Positions 35,791 to 44,826 of a stretch of 64,000 nucleotides of DNA are shown here, in pieces (the stretch's first letter is position 1; each line of letters begins with the position of its first letter). Source of the DNA: Terrisporobacter petrolearius (GTDB lineage: Bacteria > Bacillota > Clostridia > Peptostreptococcales > Peptostreptococcaceae); NCBI RefSeq assembly GCF_032598785.1, contig NZ_CP102984.1; one strand, 5' to 3'. Under the pieces are notes generated by a model. That model was not told the DNA's origin, did not search any database, and saw only the letters and a list, made by a program, of their open reading frames with translations. The translations under genes and the position numbers were made by a program.

Positions 35791-36402
35791 TTGGATAAAA
35801 AATTTTACAATGAAAATGGAATAACTTTAGCTAAAAATCTTTTAAATAAATTTTTGATTAGAGAGTATGATAATAAAAAAATTGTGACTAAAATAGTGGA
35901 GACCGAAGCTTACATGGGAACTATTGATAAAGCTGCCCATGCTTACAAAAATAGAAAAAGTACTAGAACTGATCCTCTATACTTAAGTGGAGGTCACATT
36001 TATGTTTATTTAATTTATGGTATGTATAATTGCTTAAACCTTTCAGCAAATAAAGAACACATACCAGAATGTGTTTTGATTAGAGCAGTAGAGCCTATAA
36101 GTGATTTTGATGAAATATCTTATAATAGATTTTTGAAACCTTATAGTGAATTGACTAATTATCAAAAAAAGAATTTGACAAATGGTCCAGGCAAACTTTG
36201 TAAGGGGTTAAATATTGACAGAAGTCTAAGTGGAAAACATATATTTGGAAGTGAACTTTATATTGAAGATAATACAGACGATGATTTTGAAATTGTGGAA
36301 GATAAAAGAATTAATATTGATTATGCACAAGAAGATAAAGACAAACTATGGAGATTTTACATTAAAAATAATAAAAATGTTTCTGTTATAAAAAAGCAAT
36401 GA
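35791..36402 (+). CDS. DNA-3-methyladenine glycosylase (AAG/MPG family)
   Basis: A 203-residue base-excision enzyme removing alkylated purines. IVETEAYMGTIDKAAHAY holds the catalytic Glu. GGHIYVYLIYGMYNCLN provides base-flipping aromatics. LTNGPGKLCKGLNI and the C-terminal KLWRFYI are typical. Length matches the family. It starts with TTG behind AAGGAGGATACAA. The proC gene is 37 bases downstream with no visible relation. Confidence 0.94.
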   Translation: MDKKFYNENGITLAKNLLNKFLIREYDNKKIVTKIVETEAYMGTIDKAAHAYKNRKSTRTDPLYLSGGHIYVYLIYGMYNCLNLSANKEHIPECVLIRAVEPISDFDEISYNRFLKPYSELTNYQKKNLTNGPGKLCKGLNIDRSLSGKHIFGSELYIEDNTDDDFEIVEDKRINIDYAQEDKDKLWRFYIKNNKNVSVIKKQ

Positions 36403-36439
36403 TATAATTTAGTAGTATTATGAAAGAGGAGGACAGATT

Positions 36440-37240
36440 ATGAAAAAAATAGGCTTTATAGGTGCAGGAAATATGGGAGGGGCAATTTTAGGAGGAATAT
36501 TAAATTCTAAAATGATTGATAACAATCATATTATTGCTTCTGCAAAAAGTGATCGAACTATTGAAAAAATAAAAAATGATTATAATGTTAATGTGACTAA
36601 AGATTCTAAAGAAGTGGTAGAATTTTCAGATCTTATTGTAATAGGTGTAAAGCCAGATATATACGATGAAATATTAGAAGAAATAAAAGATTTGATAAAT
36701 GATAAAATAATAATTACAATAGCAGCAGGAAAGACTATTGAAGCAATGGAAAAAATCATTGGAGATGATAAAAAAATAGTAAGAACAATGCCAAATACTC
36801 CTTCCCTTGTTGGAGAAGGTATGACTTCTTTATCTCCAAATAAAAATATAAGTGAAGAAGAATTAAGTTTTGTAAAATCAATATTTGATTCTTTAGGAAA
36901 GAGTGAAGTAGTAAAAGAAGATTTAATTCATGCAGTAATAGGAGCTAGTGGATCATCAACGGCTTATGCTTTTATGTTTATAGAGGCAATAGCTGATGGT
37001 GCAGTTCGTGCTGGTATGGCAAGAGACAAGGCATATACATTTGCTTCGCAAGGAGTATTAGGAGCTGCAAAAATGGTTTTAGATACAGGCAAACATCCTG
37101 GAGAATTGAAGGATATGGTTTGTTCGCCAGGAGGAACAACAATAGAGGCTGTAAAAGTACTTGAAGAAGAAAAGTTTAGAGGTGCTGTATTAAAAGCTAT
37201 TGATTCTTGTGTTAAGAAAAGTATAGAAATGAGTAAATAA
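36440..37240 (+). CDS. proC: Pyrroline-5-carboxylate reductase
   Basis: A 266-residue NAD(P)H-dependent enzyme for the last step of proline synthesis. N-terminal Rossmann motif IGFIGAGNMGGAILGG, then VRTMPNTPSLVGEGMTSLSP and the C-terminal signature GKHPGELKDMVCSPGGTTIEA. Ribosome binding site AGAGGAGGACAG. Confidence 0.96.
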   Translation: MKKIGFIGAGNMGGAILGGILNSKMIDNNHIIASAKSDRTIEKIKNDYNVNVTKDSKEVVEFSDLIVIGVKPDIYDEILEEIKDLINDKIIITIAAGKTIEAMEKIIGDDKKIVRTMPNTPSLVGEGMTSLSPNKNISEEELSFVKSIFDSLGKSEVVKEDLIHAVIGASGSSTAYAFMFIEAIADGAVRAGMARDKAYTFASQGVLGAAKMVLDTGKHPGELKDMVCSPGGTTIEAVKVLEEEKFRGAVLKAIDSCVKKSIEMSK

Positions 37241-37245
37241 TATAA

Positions 37246-37276
37246 AAAACTCCCATTATAAAATGGGAGTTTTTCT
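37246..37276. terminator. Bidirectional terminator between proC and the DUF1002 gene
   Basis: AAAACTCCCATT (37247-37258) pairs with AATGGGAGTTTT (37262-37273), A-rich left flank and T-rich right flank. Confidence 0.88.
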
Positions 37277-37285
37277 TATGGAAAT

Positions 37286-38545
37286 TTATTGATTTGTATT
37301 TTGTGAATCAAAATGTTCTTCAGTTTCAGTTTGAACATTTAAAGAATTATCATCAGTATTTTGGCTATCTTGTTTATTATCAGCACTATCTGTATTATTT
37401 TCTACATTGTTATTAGTAGACTCTTTTTTTGATGGTGTTTGAGTATTATCCTTATTTACATCTTCACTGTTATTATTTTTATCAGAGTCATTATTAAATA
37501 AATTTGAGAACCAGTTAATTACCTTTTGGAAGAAACCTTCAACTTCTTCACTAGAAGGTAAGTTTTCAGCAGCTTTGTCTGTAGCATTTATAACTGCATT
37601 GCTTCCTAACATATTATCTTTAGTTTCACCAAGTATACCTAAATCCTTGCTTCCACCAAATAAGTTAGAGAACCAATCTCCTATTGAAGAGAATAAACCT
37701 CCTACAGAATCCATTATTCCAGAATCTCCAACTTTTTCACCAGCTTCTTTTAAGTTGTCTTGAACAACATCAGAAACATTGTTTAATGTTTGTTTCATTG
37801 AATTATAGTCATATTTTTGAGCAGCTATTTTTTCCATTAAATCAGTTATTTGTTTAATTTGAGCATCTGTTAATGTAACATTGTAATTATTAGTTACATT
37901 ATTAATTATATCAGCTATTTGAGTAGCATCACTTGTACCGTTTTTAATAACTTCTTTTTTTATATCATTAACAACACCAGTTGCTTTATCTTGACCTATT
38001 TTACCTTGACCTATTTTATCACCAAGATCTCCTGTAGTTATTAATTCTTCAGAAGCTAATTCTTTTTTATCTTCATCTAATTTTTTACCAGAAGCATCTT
38101 CAAAAGCCTTCATAACACCTGTCAAAGCACCAGTACCACTTACAGGAAATACTGCAGCTATTACAGCGTTGGCATTAGTCATACCGGAAGTTGATAGGGT
38201 AGATGCTACCATTGAAGAAGTAACCCAAGTTATATTTGCTGTTTTTACATTTATTCCACCACTATTAGTTGGTTCTACATAAGAACAAGAGTATGTTTTA
38301 GTTCCAAGTTGTGCTTCTGTGGCAACTCCTCCTAAGTATTCTCTTTCTTCTTTGTTATTTACCTCTAATACTTGAACTTCATTTTCTTTTACACCAAAAT
38401 AACTAAATATCTTTTGCCTTTGCTCAGTTGTATTGTTAACACCTATAGTCACTACTCTAGTACCATCAGCAAAAGAAGGCACAATGCTACTTGCTATTAT
38501 TGTCATTGCTACTAACAGAGAGCTAACTTTCTTTTTAAATTTCAT
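37286..38545 (-). CDS. Secreted DUF1002-family protein
   Basis: A 419-residue exported protein. Signal peptide at 1-26 (PSFADG). Residues about 28-245 match DUF1002: VVTIGVNNTTEQRQKIFSYF, GVATEAQLGTKTYSCSYVEP, NAVIAAVFPVSGTGALTGVM. After that are two similar hydrophobic and aromatic segments (GDWFSNLFGG and VINWFSNLFNN) in amphipathic helices, then a long Asn/Asp/Ser/Thr-rich low-complexity tail of about 80 residues. There is no sortase motif or membrane span. The function of DUF1002 is unknown. The tail is longer than usual and may lie within the wall. Ribosome binding site TAGGAGGAAATATT. Confidence 0.82.
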   Translation of the reverse strand: MKFKKKVSSLLVAMTIIASSIVPSFADGTRVVTIGVNNTTEQRQKIFSYFGVKENEVQVLEVNNKEEREYLGGVATEAQLGTKTYSCSYVEPTNSGGINVKTANITWVTSSMVASTLSTSGMTNANAVIAAVFPVSGTGALTGVMKAFEDASGKKLDEDKKELASEELITTGDLGDKIGQGKIGQDKATGVVNDIKKEVIKNGTSDATQIADIINNVTNNYNVTLTDAQIKQITDLMEKIAAQKYDYNSMKQTLNNVSDVVQDNLKEAGEKVGDSGIMDSVGGLFSSIGDWFSNLFGGSKDLGILGETKDNMLGSNAVINATDKAAENLPSSEEVEGFFQKVINWFSNLFNNDSDKNNNSEDVNKDNTQTPSKKESTNNNVENNTDSADNKQDSQNTDDNSLNVQTETEEHFDSQNTNQ

Positions 38546-38952
38546 AATATTTCCTCCTAAAATTCCTACCTAAATAATTATATTACTTTTTTAAGTAGTT
38601 TTATGTAAAGATTTAATATAGAGTAAAAATACCCTGTGAATATAGTATAATATTTATCAACTTAATGCGATTACAACATTGTAACTGTCATTACAATTTA
38701 TACTTAAATCTTTACTAATTATTATTAGATATCTATTAATTATATTATAAAAAAAAATATTTGTGGCTATTTTAAGAAAATTGTAAGATTTGCATAAGAG
38801 GTGAAAATAAATAAAAATGTAGAATATTTATTTATTATGGGAAAAAAGGGTTTTAATTACATTAAGAATAATATATTAGTAAGATAATATTTTTAATGCG
38901 AAAAATAATTATAAATTAAATAAGGAAGTAATATATTATTAGGGGGAGGATT

Positions 38953-39113
38953 GTTTGGAAAGTTAAATTTTCAGTGGAACAACCTTTTATAAAATACCTT
39001 AAAAATGTGTTAAAAGAAGAAACTATTGTTAATGGTTCAAAGCTAAAAATTTAAATGAAGACAAAGAAATACTTTTATTTATGACAAGGAAAGAAGAAAT
39101 TGGGTATTTATAA
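38953..39113 (+). pseudogene. Possible small frameshifted gene remnant
   Basis: In the 705-base gap before the next gene, AGGGGGAGG (38941-38949) precedes a frame with no ATG, GTG or TTG start encoding VWKVKFSVEQPFIKYLKNVL and on to a stop at 39052-39054. A one-base shift just before that stop continues AKNLNEDKEILLFMTRKEE to a stop at 39111-39113. The sensible amino-acid content across the shift suggests a decayed gene of about 53 codons. The family is not recognised. The rest of the gap is AT-rich with no other visible feature. Confidence 0.35.
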
Positions 39114-39250
39114 AATATAATATAATACGTTTGTTCATTATTAAAGTAGGAAGATGATTGAAAAATGATGAAATGTATTATACTATATAAAGGAAATAAA
39201 ATATAATAATGTTTTACAATGCAAACTTAAGCATTGAAAGGAGAATAGTA

Positions 39251-39781
39251 ATGTCACAAGAATTAGTTAAAGAAAGAGTATTAAAATACCTAATAGAGGA
39301 TTTATTAGTGCCTCAAGATATGATAGAGACAAATGTATTATTAAGTGAGTTTGAAGAAGGCGCTGAGGGTACATTAGACATAGTTGTAAATGTAAAAGAT
39401 AAAGAAGGATATTTTGCACCAGTACTAATAGTAAGATGCACAGACGATGATGTAGAATTAGAAGGAGATGTACTACAAAAGGAAATTGAGTTTTTAGAGT
39501 ATGTTGATAATATAACAACTGCTGGAAGAATGATACTTACAAATGGAGATCAAATGATGTATGCAGATTGGACAGGAGAAGAATACGATACAGAAGCATC
39601 TCTACCTACATACGAACAAATGGAAAAAGAGTTCTTCGAAGCAGAAGAAAGCATAGAATTAGAACACCATCACCATGACGGATGCGGATGTGGTCATGAC
39701 CATAATGAAGAAGGACATAATTGTGGATGCAAAGATGATTGTGGTTGTAACGATGACCATGATTGTGGTTGTTCAAAATAA
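39251..39781 (+). CDS. HsdR_N-like domain protein with a Cys/His metal-binding tail
   Basis: A 176-residue protein in two parts. Residues about 5-125 (RVLKYLIEDLLVPQDMIETN, GTLDIVVNVKD, APVLIVRCTDDDVEL, RMILTNGDQMMYADW) resemble the small HSDR_N_2 restriction-type nuclease domain. The usual (E/D)xK active-site step reads IVRC, so catalysis is doubtful. The last 38 residues are extremely rich in Cys, His, Asp and Gly (HHHHDGCGCGHDHNEEGHNC and onward), with GCGCGHDH, CGCKDDCGC and DCGCSK. This looks like a metal-binding or storage tail. GAAAGGAGAATAGTA supports the ATG at 39251, not one 14 codons upstream. No restriction-modification genes lie nearby. The role is unknown. Confidence 0.65.
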   Translation: MSQELVKERVLKYLIEDLLVPQDMIETNVLLSEFEEGAEGTLDIVVNVKDKEGYFAPVLIVRCTDDDVELEGDVLQKEIEFLEYVDNITTAGRMILTNGDQMMYADWTGEEYDTEASLPTYEQMEKEFFEAEESIELEHHHHDGCGCGHDHNEEGHNCGCKDDCGCNDDHDCGCSK

Positions 39782-39973
39782 ATAAAAAATTAGATATAAT
39801 AATATAATTATTCGTAATAAAAAATAGATTTGTAAATATTTTTTATTAATTATAAAATAGGATATATTTTAATAATTTGTAAAATGTAATAACTTAAATA
39901 AAGGTTTTTAGGTTATTTTGTTGAATGTTTAATGAATTAGAAAATATACAAAGAACATGCATTTTTTCATGGA

Positions 39974-40015
39974 GTAAAACATACTATAGTTGATATAGAC
40001 GAAATATGTTTTTAC
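39974..40015. promoter_or_regulatory. Inverted repeat upstream of the sigma-factor gene
   Basis: GTAAAACATA (39974-39983) and TATGTTTTTAC (40005-40015) form inverted arms, one base uneven, around about 21 bases. They lie 45 bases before the sigma-factor start and could be an operator or an mRNA hairpin. Confidence 0.45.
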
Positions 40016-40059
40016 CAATTTTTTAATGAACAATATGTATAAAGAAGGGGTTAGATTAT

Positions 40060-40944
40060 ATGGGGGCTAACAAGGAGCATACTTACGAAAATTATGTTTT
40101 TGCAGATTCATCATCTGCATCAAATGCTATGAAAATGTATTTAAAAGAAATTGAAGAATACAAAATGCTAACACCGAATGAAGAAATAGAATTGGCAAAA
40201 GATATAGATGATTCTATTCCTGATGCAAAAGAAAAATTTATAAATGCCAATTATAGACTAGTTGTCAGTATTGCAAAAAAATACAGAAAAGAAAATGTAG
40301 ATATGCTAGACTTAATTCAAGCTGGAAATATAGGCTTGATAAAAGCAGTTGAAAAATATGACTACAAAAAAGGATTTAAGTTTAGTACCTATGCTACTTG
40401 GTGGATAAAACAAAGCATCACTAGATATATTGATGATTGCGAAAACACTATAAGAATCCCAGTACATCTTCATCAAAGAATAAACTACATTAAAAGAAAA
40501 AAGCAAGAATTGTCTAATGAGTTACAAAGAGAGCCGTTATTAGATGAGCTAGCAGAAGCATGCGATATGGAACCTGATAAAATTCTTGAGATATTAAAAA
40601 GAGATAAAAATGTAGTATCTTTAGATACTCCTATTAAGGAGGATGAAGATAGTTCTTTAGTTGAATTTATACCATCAGATGCAAACTTAGACGATGTTGT
40701 AATTCATGAAGTGGAGCAAAAGAATCTTAGAGAAAAGATAGATGAACTTCTTACAGGACTTAATGATCAAGAACAAAGAGTATTAAGAATGAGATTTGGA
40801 TTAGATGATGATGATCCAAAAACTCTTGAAGAAATAGGAAAAGTATTTGGGGTAACAAGAGAAAGAATTAGACAAATTGAAGCTAAGGCTATTAGGAAAT
40901 TGAGACATCCTAGTAGACTTAAGCAACTAAAAAATTTCTATTAA
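40060..40944 (+). CDS. Extra primary-like (group 2) sigma-70 factor
   Basis: A 294-residue sigma factor. Region 1.2 is MKMYLKEIEEYKMLTPNEE. Region 2 includes NYRLVVSIAKKY, DLIQAGNIGLIKAVEKYDY, FKFSTYATWWIKQSITR. Region 3 includes RIPVHLHQRIN. Region 4 includes RVLRMRFGLDDDDPKTLEEI and VTRERIRQIEAKAIRKLRHP. Regions 2.4 and 4.2 are close to RpoD, so SigA-like promoters are likely. It is short, with no long N-terminal region 1.1, and there is no dnaG upstream, the usual neighbour of rpoD. That suggests a second, RpoD-related sigma rather than the housekeeping one. Ribosome binding site AGAAGGGGTTAG. Confidence 0.85.
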   Translation: MGANKEHTYENYVFADSSSASNAMKMYLKEIEEYKMLTPNEEIELAKDIDDSIPDAKEKFINANYRLVVSIAKKYRKENVDMLDLIQAGNIGLIKAVEKYDYKKGFKFSTYATWWIKQSITRYIDDCENTIRIPVHLHQRINYIKRKKQELSNELQREPLLDELAEACDMEPDKILEILKRDKNVVSLDTPIKEDEDSSLVEFIPSDANLDDVVIHEVEQKNLREKIDELLTGLNDQEQRVLRMRFGLDDDDPKTLEEIGKVFGVTRERIRQIEAKAIRKLRHPSRLKQLKNFY

Positions 40945-40962
40945 ATTTGATCAATGATAAAT

Positions 40963-40995
40963 GGGTGATTATAAATTTGTAATCACCTATTTTTA
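40963..40995 (+). terminator. Intrinsic terminator after the sigma-factor gene
   Basis: GGTGATTA (40964-40971) pairs with TAATCACC (40980-40987), then TATTTTTAT. Confidence 0.8.
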
Positions 40996-41044
40996 TGTAA
41001 AGAATTACTTTTCACAATAATATACGCATATTATATAGTAAAGG

Positions 41045-41275
41045 TTAGACCTTTTTATTTGATAAAATATATAGCTGCATAGCAGATTTTTTTATTAAGT
41101 AATTGAAATAATAATCATCCTCATGATCATCATCAATATTATAAAGTTTTGTAACATCCATGCCAAGTAATAAATTTAAATTATTTATACGATTAAATTG
41201 GATACAAACTTTTAATAAAAAATAAACAAGACTTAAGGATAGTAAGGAAAAAATAACAATAACAGTAGAACTCAT
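41045..41275 (-). CDS. Small single-pass membrane protein
   Basis: A 76-residue product starting MSSTVIVIFSLLSLSLVYFL, a membrane helix, then a polar tail with an acidic run (NIDDDHEDDYY) and a basic end. GGGAGGTTTTATT lies just before the ATG at 41275, which is why I prefer it over a longer in-frame start. It is convergent with the sigma-factor gene. No family recognised. Confidence 0.55.
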   Translation of the reverse strand: MSSTVIVIFSLLSLSLVYFLLKVCIQFNRINNLNLLLGMDVTKLYNIDDDHEDDYYFNYLIKKSAMQLYILSNKKV

Positions 41276-41488
41276 AATAAAACCTCCCATGAAATCTTTT
41301 ATTAAGAAAATTGTACTATACTTATTCCTTACTTTCACTATAAAAAAAACTACATTAATTTTGCAATTATTAAAAAAAAACATAATATATTTAAAAATAA
41401 AACAAGAAAATATAAAATTCTACATGAGAAGCTTGTAAAAAATTATATTTATACTATGAAAAAAATTATTCGTTTAATTATATTTAAT

Positions 41489-41826
41489 CTACAAAGTTAA
41501 AACGAAGTCTTTTAATTCTCTAATAAATAAGTTATTTGGATAAGCTATTAAACTAGACATAATAGTAACACCAGAATTATTTTTTACAGCTTCTTTCACA
41601 GCGTAAGTACTTCCAAACACCATAATATTTTAGGTTGGATTTTGGAATTATTCAAAAACATATCTAAATATTCTCTTGTACCAGATCCCTTTTCTCTACC
41701 AATCCAATTATATTTTTTTAATTTATCCAAAGTAAAATTATCTTCTTTTATATCACTATTGTATGGTAATGTTAAAACCATTTTATCTTCATAAAAATAT
41801 GTTTGATTTAAATTATTTAATTTATA
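41489..41826 (-). pseudogene. LysR-family regulator remnant (effector-binding part only)
   Basis: The minus strand encodes NQTYFYEDKMVLTLPYNSD, KKYNWIGREKGSGTREYLDM and FLNNSKIQPK, the typical second half of a LysR effector domain (REKGSGTRE motif). A one-base frameshift near 41630 follows. The other frame then goes on with VFGSTYAVKEAVKNNSGVTI and MSSLIAYPNNLFIRELKDFV to a stop at 41489-41491. The N-terminal DNA-binding half is absent. It is therefore a truncated and frameshifted relic. Confidence 0.75.
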
Positions 41827-41890
41827 TATTTTAAGAATTAATATTGCTTATTATCATAAGAAAAATGAATAAAAAGCAAATGTGACAAAA

Positions 41891-41967
41891 ATGTAAGCCA
41901 AAATACCAGTAATCTTACGTAATCTTACGAAAATGTAAAGGCAATATGAAAATAATTAATGTATACT
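41891..41967 (+). promoter_or_regulatory. Promoter of the envelope operon with tandem direct repeats
   Basis: GTAATCTTAC occurs twice back to back (41909-41918, 41919-41928). It is flanked by ATGTAAG (41891-41897) and ATGTAAAG (41933-41940). A -10 TATACT lies at 41962-41967, but the -35 position (about 41939-41944) is a poor match. Repeated sites upstream of a weak -35 are typical of activation by OmpR-family regulators, and one is encoded in this operon. Confidence 0.5.
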
Positions 41968-42000
41968 TTAAATTAGTTAATAGATTGTGAGGTAATTAAT

Positions 42001-43077
42001 ATGAAAGCAGTAATATTTACAGGCGCATTTGGAATGGGCCATTATTCAGCAGCAGAGGCTGTGAAAGAAGAAATATTAAGAGAAGAACCAGAGGCAACAG
42101 TTATTATAATAGATATGATAGAGTATATATTTCCAAAACTTAGTGAATTAATATATTTAGTTTTCAACTTTATGGTTAATAAATTCTCTTTAATTTATAA
42201 TTTTTTTAATAAAATTGTAGCAAAAAGAACTAGTGTACCACTAAAAAAATCAGTTATAAAAAAAGTAGATTTATTATTAAAAAATAGTGATGTTGATTTG
42301 GTAATTTCTACTTTTCCAGCTTGCTCTCAATATTTTTCAGCATATAAAAAAATGAGAAATTGTAATATTCCTCTTTATACTTATGTTACAGATATATCTG
42401 TAAATGAGGAATGGATTAGTGAACAAACTGATTTATATTTCGTAGGCAGCGACATAACAAAAAAATCACTTTTGAGTAAAAATGTAGATAGTGATAAAAT
42501 AGTAATCAGTGGTATACCTGTTAAACAAAATTTTAAGGAAGAAAAGAAAATAGAAAAGTCAAAGGATAAAAAAGAAGTATTAATAATGGGTGGAGGATTA
42601 GGTCTTATGCCTTGTGCAATGGACTTTTTAGAAAAACTTTCAAAAGATGATAATATAAAAATAACATTTATAGCAGGAAAAAATAAAAAACTACTAGAAT
42701 GTGTAAGAGAAAAGTATCCTAATGTGGAATCAATTGGATATACAGTTAAAGTTGACAAATATATGAAAAAAGCAGACTTAATAATTTCAAAATCTGGAGG
42801 AATAACATTATTTGAAGCTATTTTTAGTGGAACACCATTATATGTTATTAGACCATTTTTATATCAAGAAATAGGAAATGCCTTATATATACAAGACAGT
42901 TGTATTGGTAAGGTAATATGGACAAATGGAACGGATATTTATGAAGATGTAACATCTTTACTAAATAATGAATTACTTTTAAAAAGCATGGAAGAAAATA
43001 TAGTAATTGAAAAAGAAAAATTACAAAGTACATCACCACTTAATTATTATCATGGAGGTATAACAGCTTGTTATTAA
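42001..43077 (+). CDS. MGDG synthase/UgtP-like glycolipid glycosyltransferase
   Basis: A 358-residue GT28-type glycosyltransferase that probably adds sugar to diacylglycerol or a related lipid. The N-terminal GAFGMGHYSAAEAV is the MGDG-synthase-type lipid-acceptor motif. SDVDLVISTFPACSQYFS follows. The C-terminal nucleotide-sugar site has VLIMGGGLGLM and ADLIISKSGGITLFEA. Ribosome binding site GTGAGGTAATTA. First gene of an operon. The next gene overlaps its end by ten bases. Confidence 0.88.
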   Translation: MKAVIFTGAFGMGHYSAAEAVKEEILREEPEATVIIIDMIEYIFPKLSELIYLVFNFMVNKFSLIYNFFNKIVAKRTSVPLKKSVIKKVDLLLKNSDVDLVISTFPACSQYFSAYKKMRNCNIPLYTYVTDISVNEEWISEQTDLYFVGSDITKKSLLSKNVDSDKIVISGIPVKQNFKEEKKIEKSKDKKEVLIMGGGLGLMPCAMDFLEKLSKDDNIKITFIAGKNKKLLECVREKYPNVESIGYTVKVDKYMKKADLIISKSGGITLFEAIFSGTPLYVIRPFLYQEIGNALYIQDSCIGKVIWTNGTDIYEDVTSLLNNELLLKSMEENIVIEKEKLQSTSPLNYYHGGITACY

Positions 43078-43757
43078 AAATTATAATAATTTTGGTTATA
43101 ATATTGTTGTGTTATAGTACTGTGCCAACTTATTTATATAAACTTCAATATAAACCAACGAAGAAAAACAATTCAAATGATAAAGTGCTATACTTAACTT
43201 TTGATGATGGACCAGATGAAAAGTATACGCCTTGTCTTTTAGATTTGTTAAAAAAACATAATATAAAGGCTACTTTCTTTATGGTAGCAACTTTTGCCGA
43301 TGAAAATCCTATGATAGTGAATAGGATGAAAGAGGAAGGTCATTGCATAGGTCTTCATTCTTATGAACATAAAAATGCCTTATATCAGAGTAAATCTTAT
43401 ACTTCATATGATTTTGAACAAAGTGTAAAAGCCATGGAAAAACTAGATATTAACGTGAAATTTTATAGACCGCCTTGGGGACATTGCAATATATTCACAA
43501 ATCATGAAGCAAAGAAACATAATTTAATAAAAGTACTATGGGATGTAATGGCACAAGATTGGGAAAAAAATACAACATCTCAAGTTATATGTGATAAATT
43601 ATTAAGAAGAAGTAAAAATGGAAGCATAATCTGTTTGCATGATGGACGTGGAAAAGATGAAGCTCCATCGAGGACAATAAAAGCCTTAGAAAAAGCAATT
43701 CCAGCATGGGAGAAAGAAGGCTATAAATTTTTGACTATGGAGGATTATTATGAGTAA
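43068..43757 (+). CDS. Polysaccharide deacetylase (NodB domain)
   Basis: A 229-residue membrane-anchored enzyme. One N-terminal helix (3-20) is followed by a CE4 NodB domain. TFDDGPDEKYTP has the catalytic and metal-binding Asp pair, GLHSYEHKN supplies the His residues, and RPPWGH and CLHDGRG complete the site. It probably removes acetyl groups from peptidoglycan or another envelope glycan. It starts with TTG behind GGAGGTATAACAGC and overlaps both neighbours, so translation is coupled. Confidence 0.9.
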   Translation: MLLKIIIILVIILLCYSTVPTYLYKLQYKPTKKNNSNDKVLYLTFDDGPDEKYTPCLLDLLKKHNIKATFFMVATFADENPMIVNRMKEEGHCIGLHSYEHKNALYQSKSYTSYDFEQSVKAMEKLDINVKFYRPPWGHCNIFTNHEAKKHNLIKVLWDVMAQDWEKNTTSQVICDKLLRRSKNGSIICLHDGRGKDEAPSRTIKALEKAIPAWEKEGYKFLTMEDYYE

Positions 43758-44826
43758 AAAAGTTTCTCCAAAGAGTATATTAAAAAACGGTGGTTTATTT
43801 ATTGGGTTAATTTTATTAACTTTTTATATGATTTTTAAAAATAATAATATAGAAGAGATTATAAATGCAATTTCTACTTTAAATATAAATTATATAATAA
43901 TAAGCATAATTTGTAGCTTTACTTTTGTTATTTGTGAAGGCATAAATATAGGTAGAAATCTAAAACTTATGGAGTATGAAATTAATTTTATAACTTCAAT
44001 AAAATATGCAATTGTAGGCCTATTTTTTAGTTCTGTAACACCATCTGCAACAGGAGGTCAACCAATGCAAGTTTATTATATGCACAAAGATGGAATTCAA
44101 GTATCACATTCATCTTTAGCTCTTCTTATGGACCTTGCCAGTTTTCAGTTTGTAACAGTTACTATGGCCATAATAGGCTATATAGCCCAACATGAATTAT
44201 TAGTTAATACTTTGGGTAATATTAAATACTTTGTTGCACTAGGAATTTTTTTAAATACATTAGTAATGATATTTATATTAACAGCAATTTTTTCAAGAAG
44301 ATTTATAGGAAAGTTTATTGATTTTATTTGTTTTATTCTAGTAAAAATCAAATATAAAAAAGTAGATAAATTTAAAGAAATGGCATTATGTCAAGTGAAA
44401 GAATATAAAGACAGCGCTAAATATTTCAAAGAAAATAAATTAACAGTTTTAAAAATTGTATTAACTACAACAATACAAATAATAGCCCTTCATAGTATTT
44501 CATTTTGGATATACAAGGCATCTAGTTTAAGTGGATATTCTTTTGTGACAGTAGTTATGTTACAATCAGTTTTATACATTAGTGTATCTGCATTACCACT
44601 ACCTGGAGCTGTAGGAGCTAGTGAAAGTGGATTTATGCTTATTTACAAAACTTTGTTCCCAGTTCAACTTTTAAGCTCGTCTATGCTTGTAAGTAGAGGA
44701 ATAAGTTTTTATTTATTAGTACTATTAAGTGGCATTGTTCTTGCTACCACTTATCTTTTAAACATCAGAGGAAATCATTACATTAAAGTTACTAGAAAAA
44801 GAAGAGGTGAAAATTTTGACATATAA
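43750..44826 (+). CDS. LPG-synthase-type (UPF0104/MprF-like) membrane protein
   Basis: A 358-residue polytopic protein with about eight helices and the conserved SSVTPSATGGQPMQVYYM and LPLPGAVGASESGFMLIY segments of the lysylphosphatidylglycerol synthase transmembrane family. It has only the flippase-like part and no aminoacyl-transferase domain. A lipid-flipping role, perhaps for the glycolipid made by the first gene of the operon, is plausible but inferred. Starts within the end of the deacetylase gene. Confidence 0.88.
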   Translation: MSKKVSPKSILKNGGLFIGLILLTFYMIFKNNNIEEIINAISTLNINYIIISIICSFTFVICEGINIGRNLKLMEYEINFITSIKYAIVGLFFSSVTPSATGGQPMQVYYMHKDGIQVSHSSLALLMDLASFQFVTVTMAIIGYIAQHELLVNTLGNIKYFVALGIFLNTLVMIFILTAIFSRRFIGKFIDFICFILVKIKYKKVDKFKEMALCQVKEYKDSAKYFKENKLTVLKIVLTTTIQIIALHSISFWIYKASSLSGYSFVTVVMLQSVLYISVSALPLPGAVGASESGFMLIYKTLFPVQLLSSSMLVSRGISFYLLVLLSGIVLATTYLLNIRGNHYIKVTRKRRGENFDI

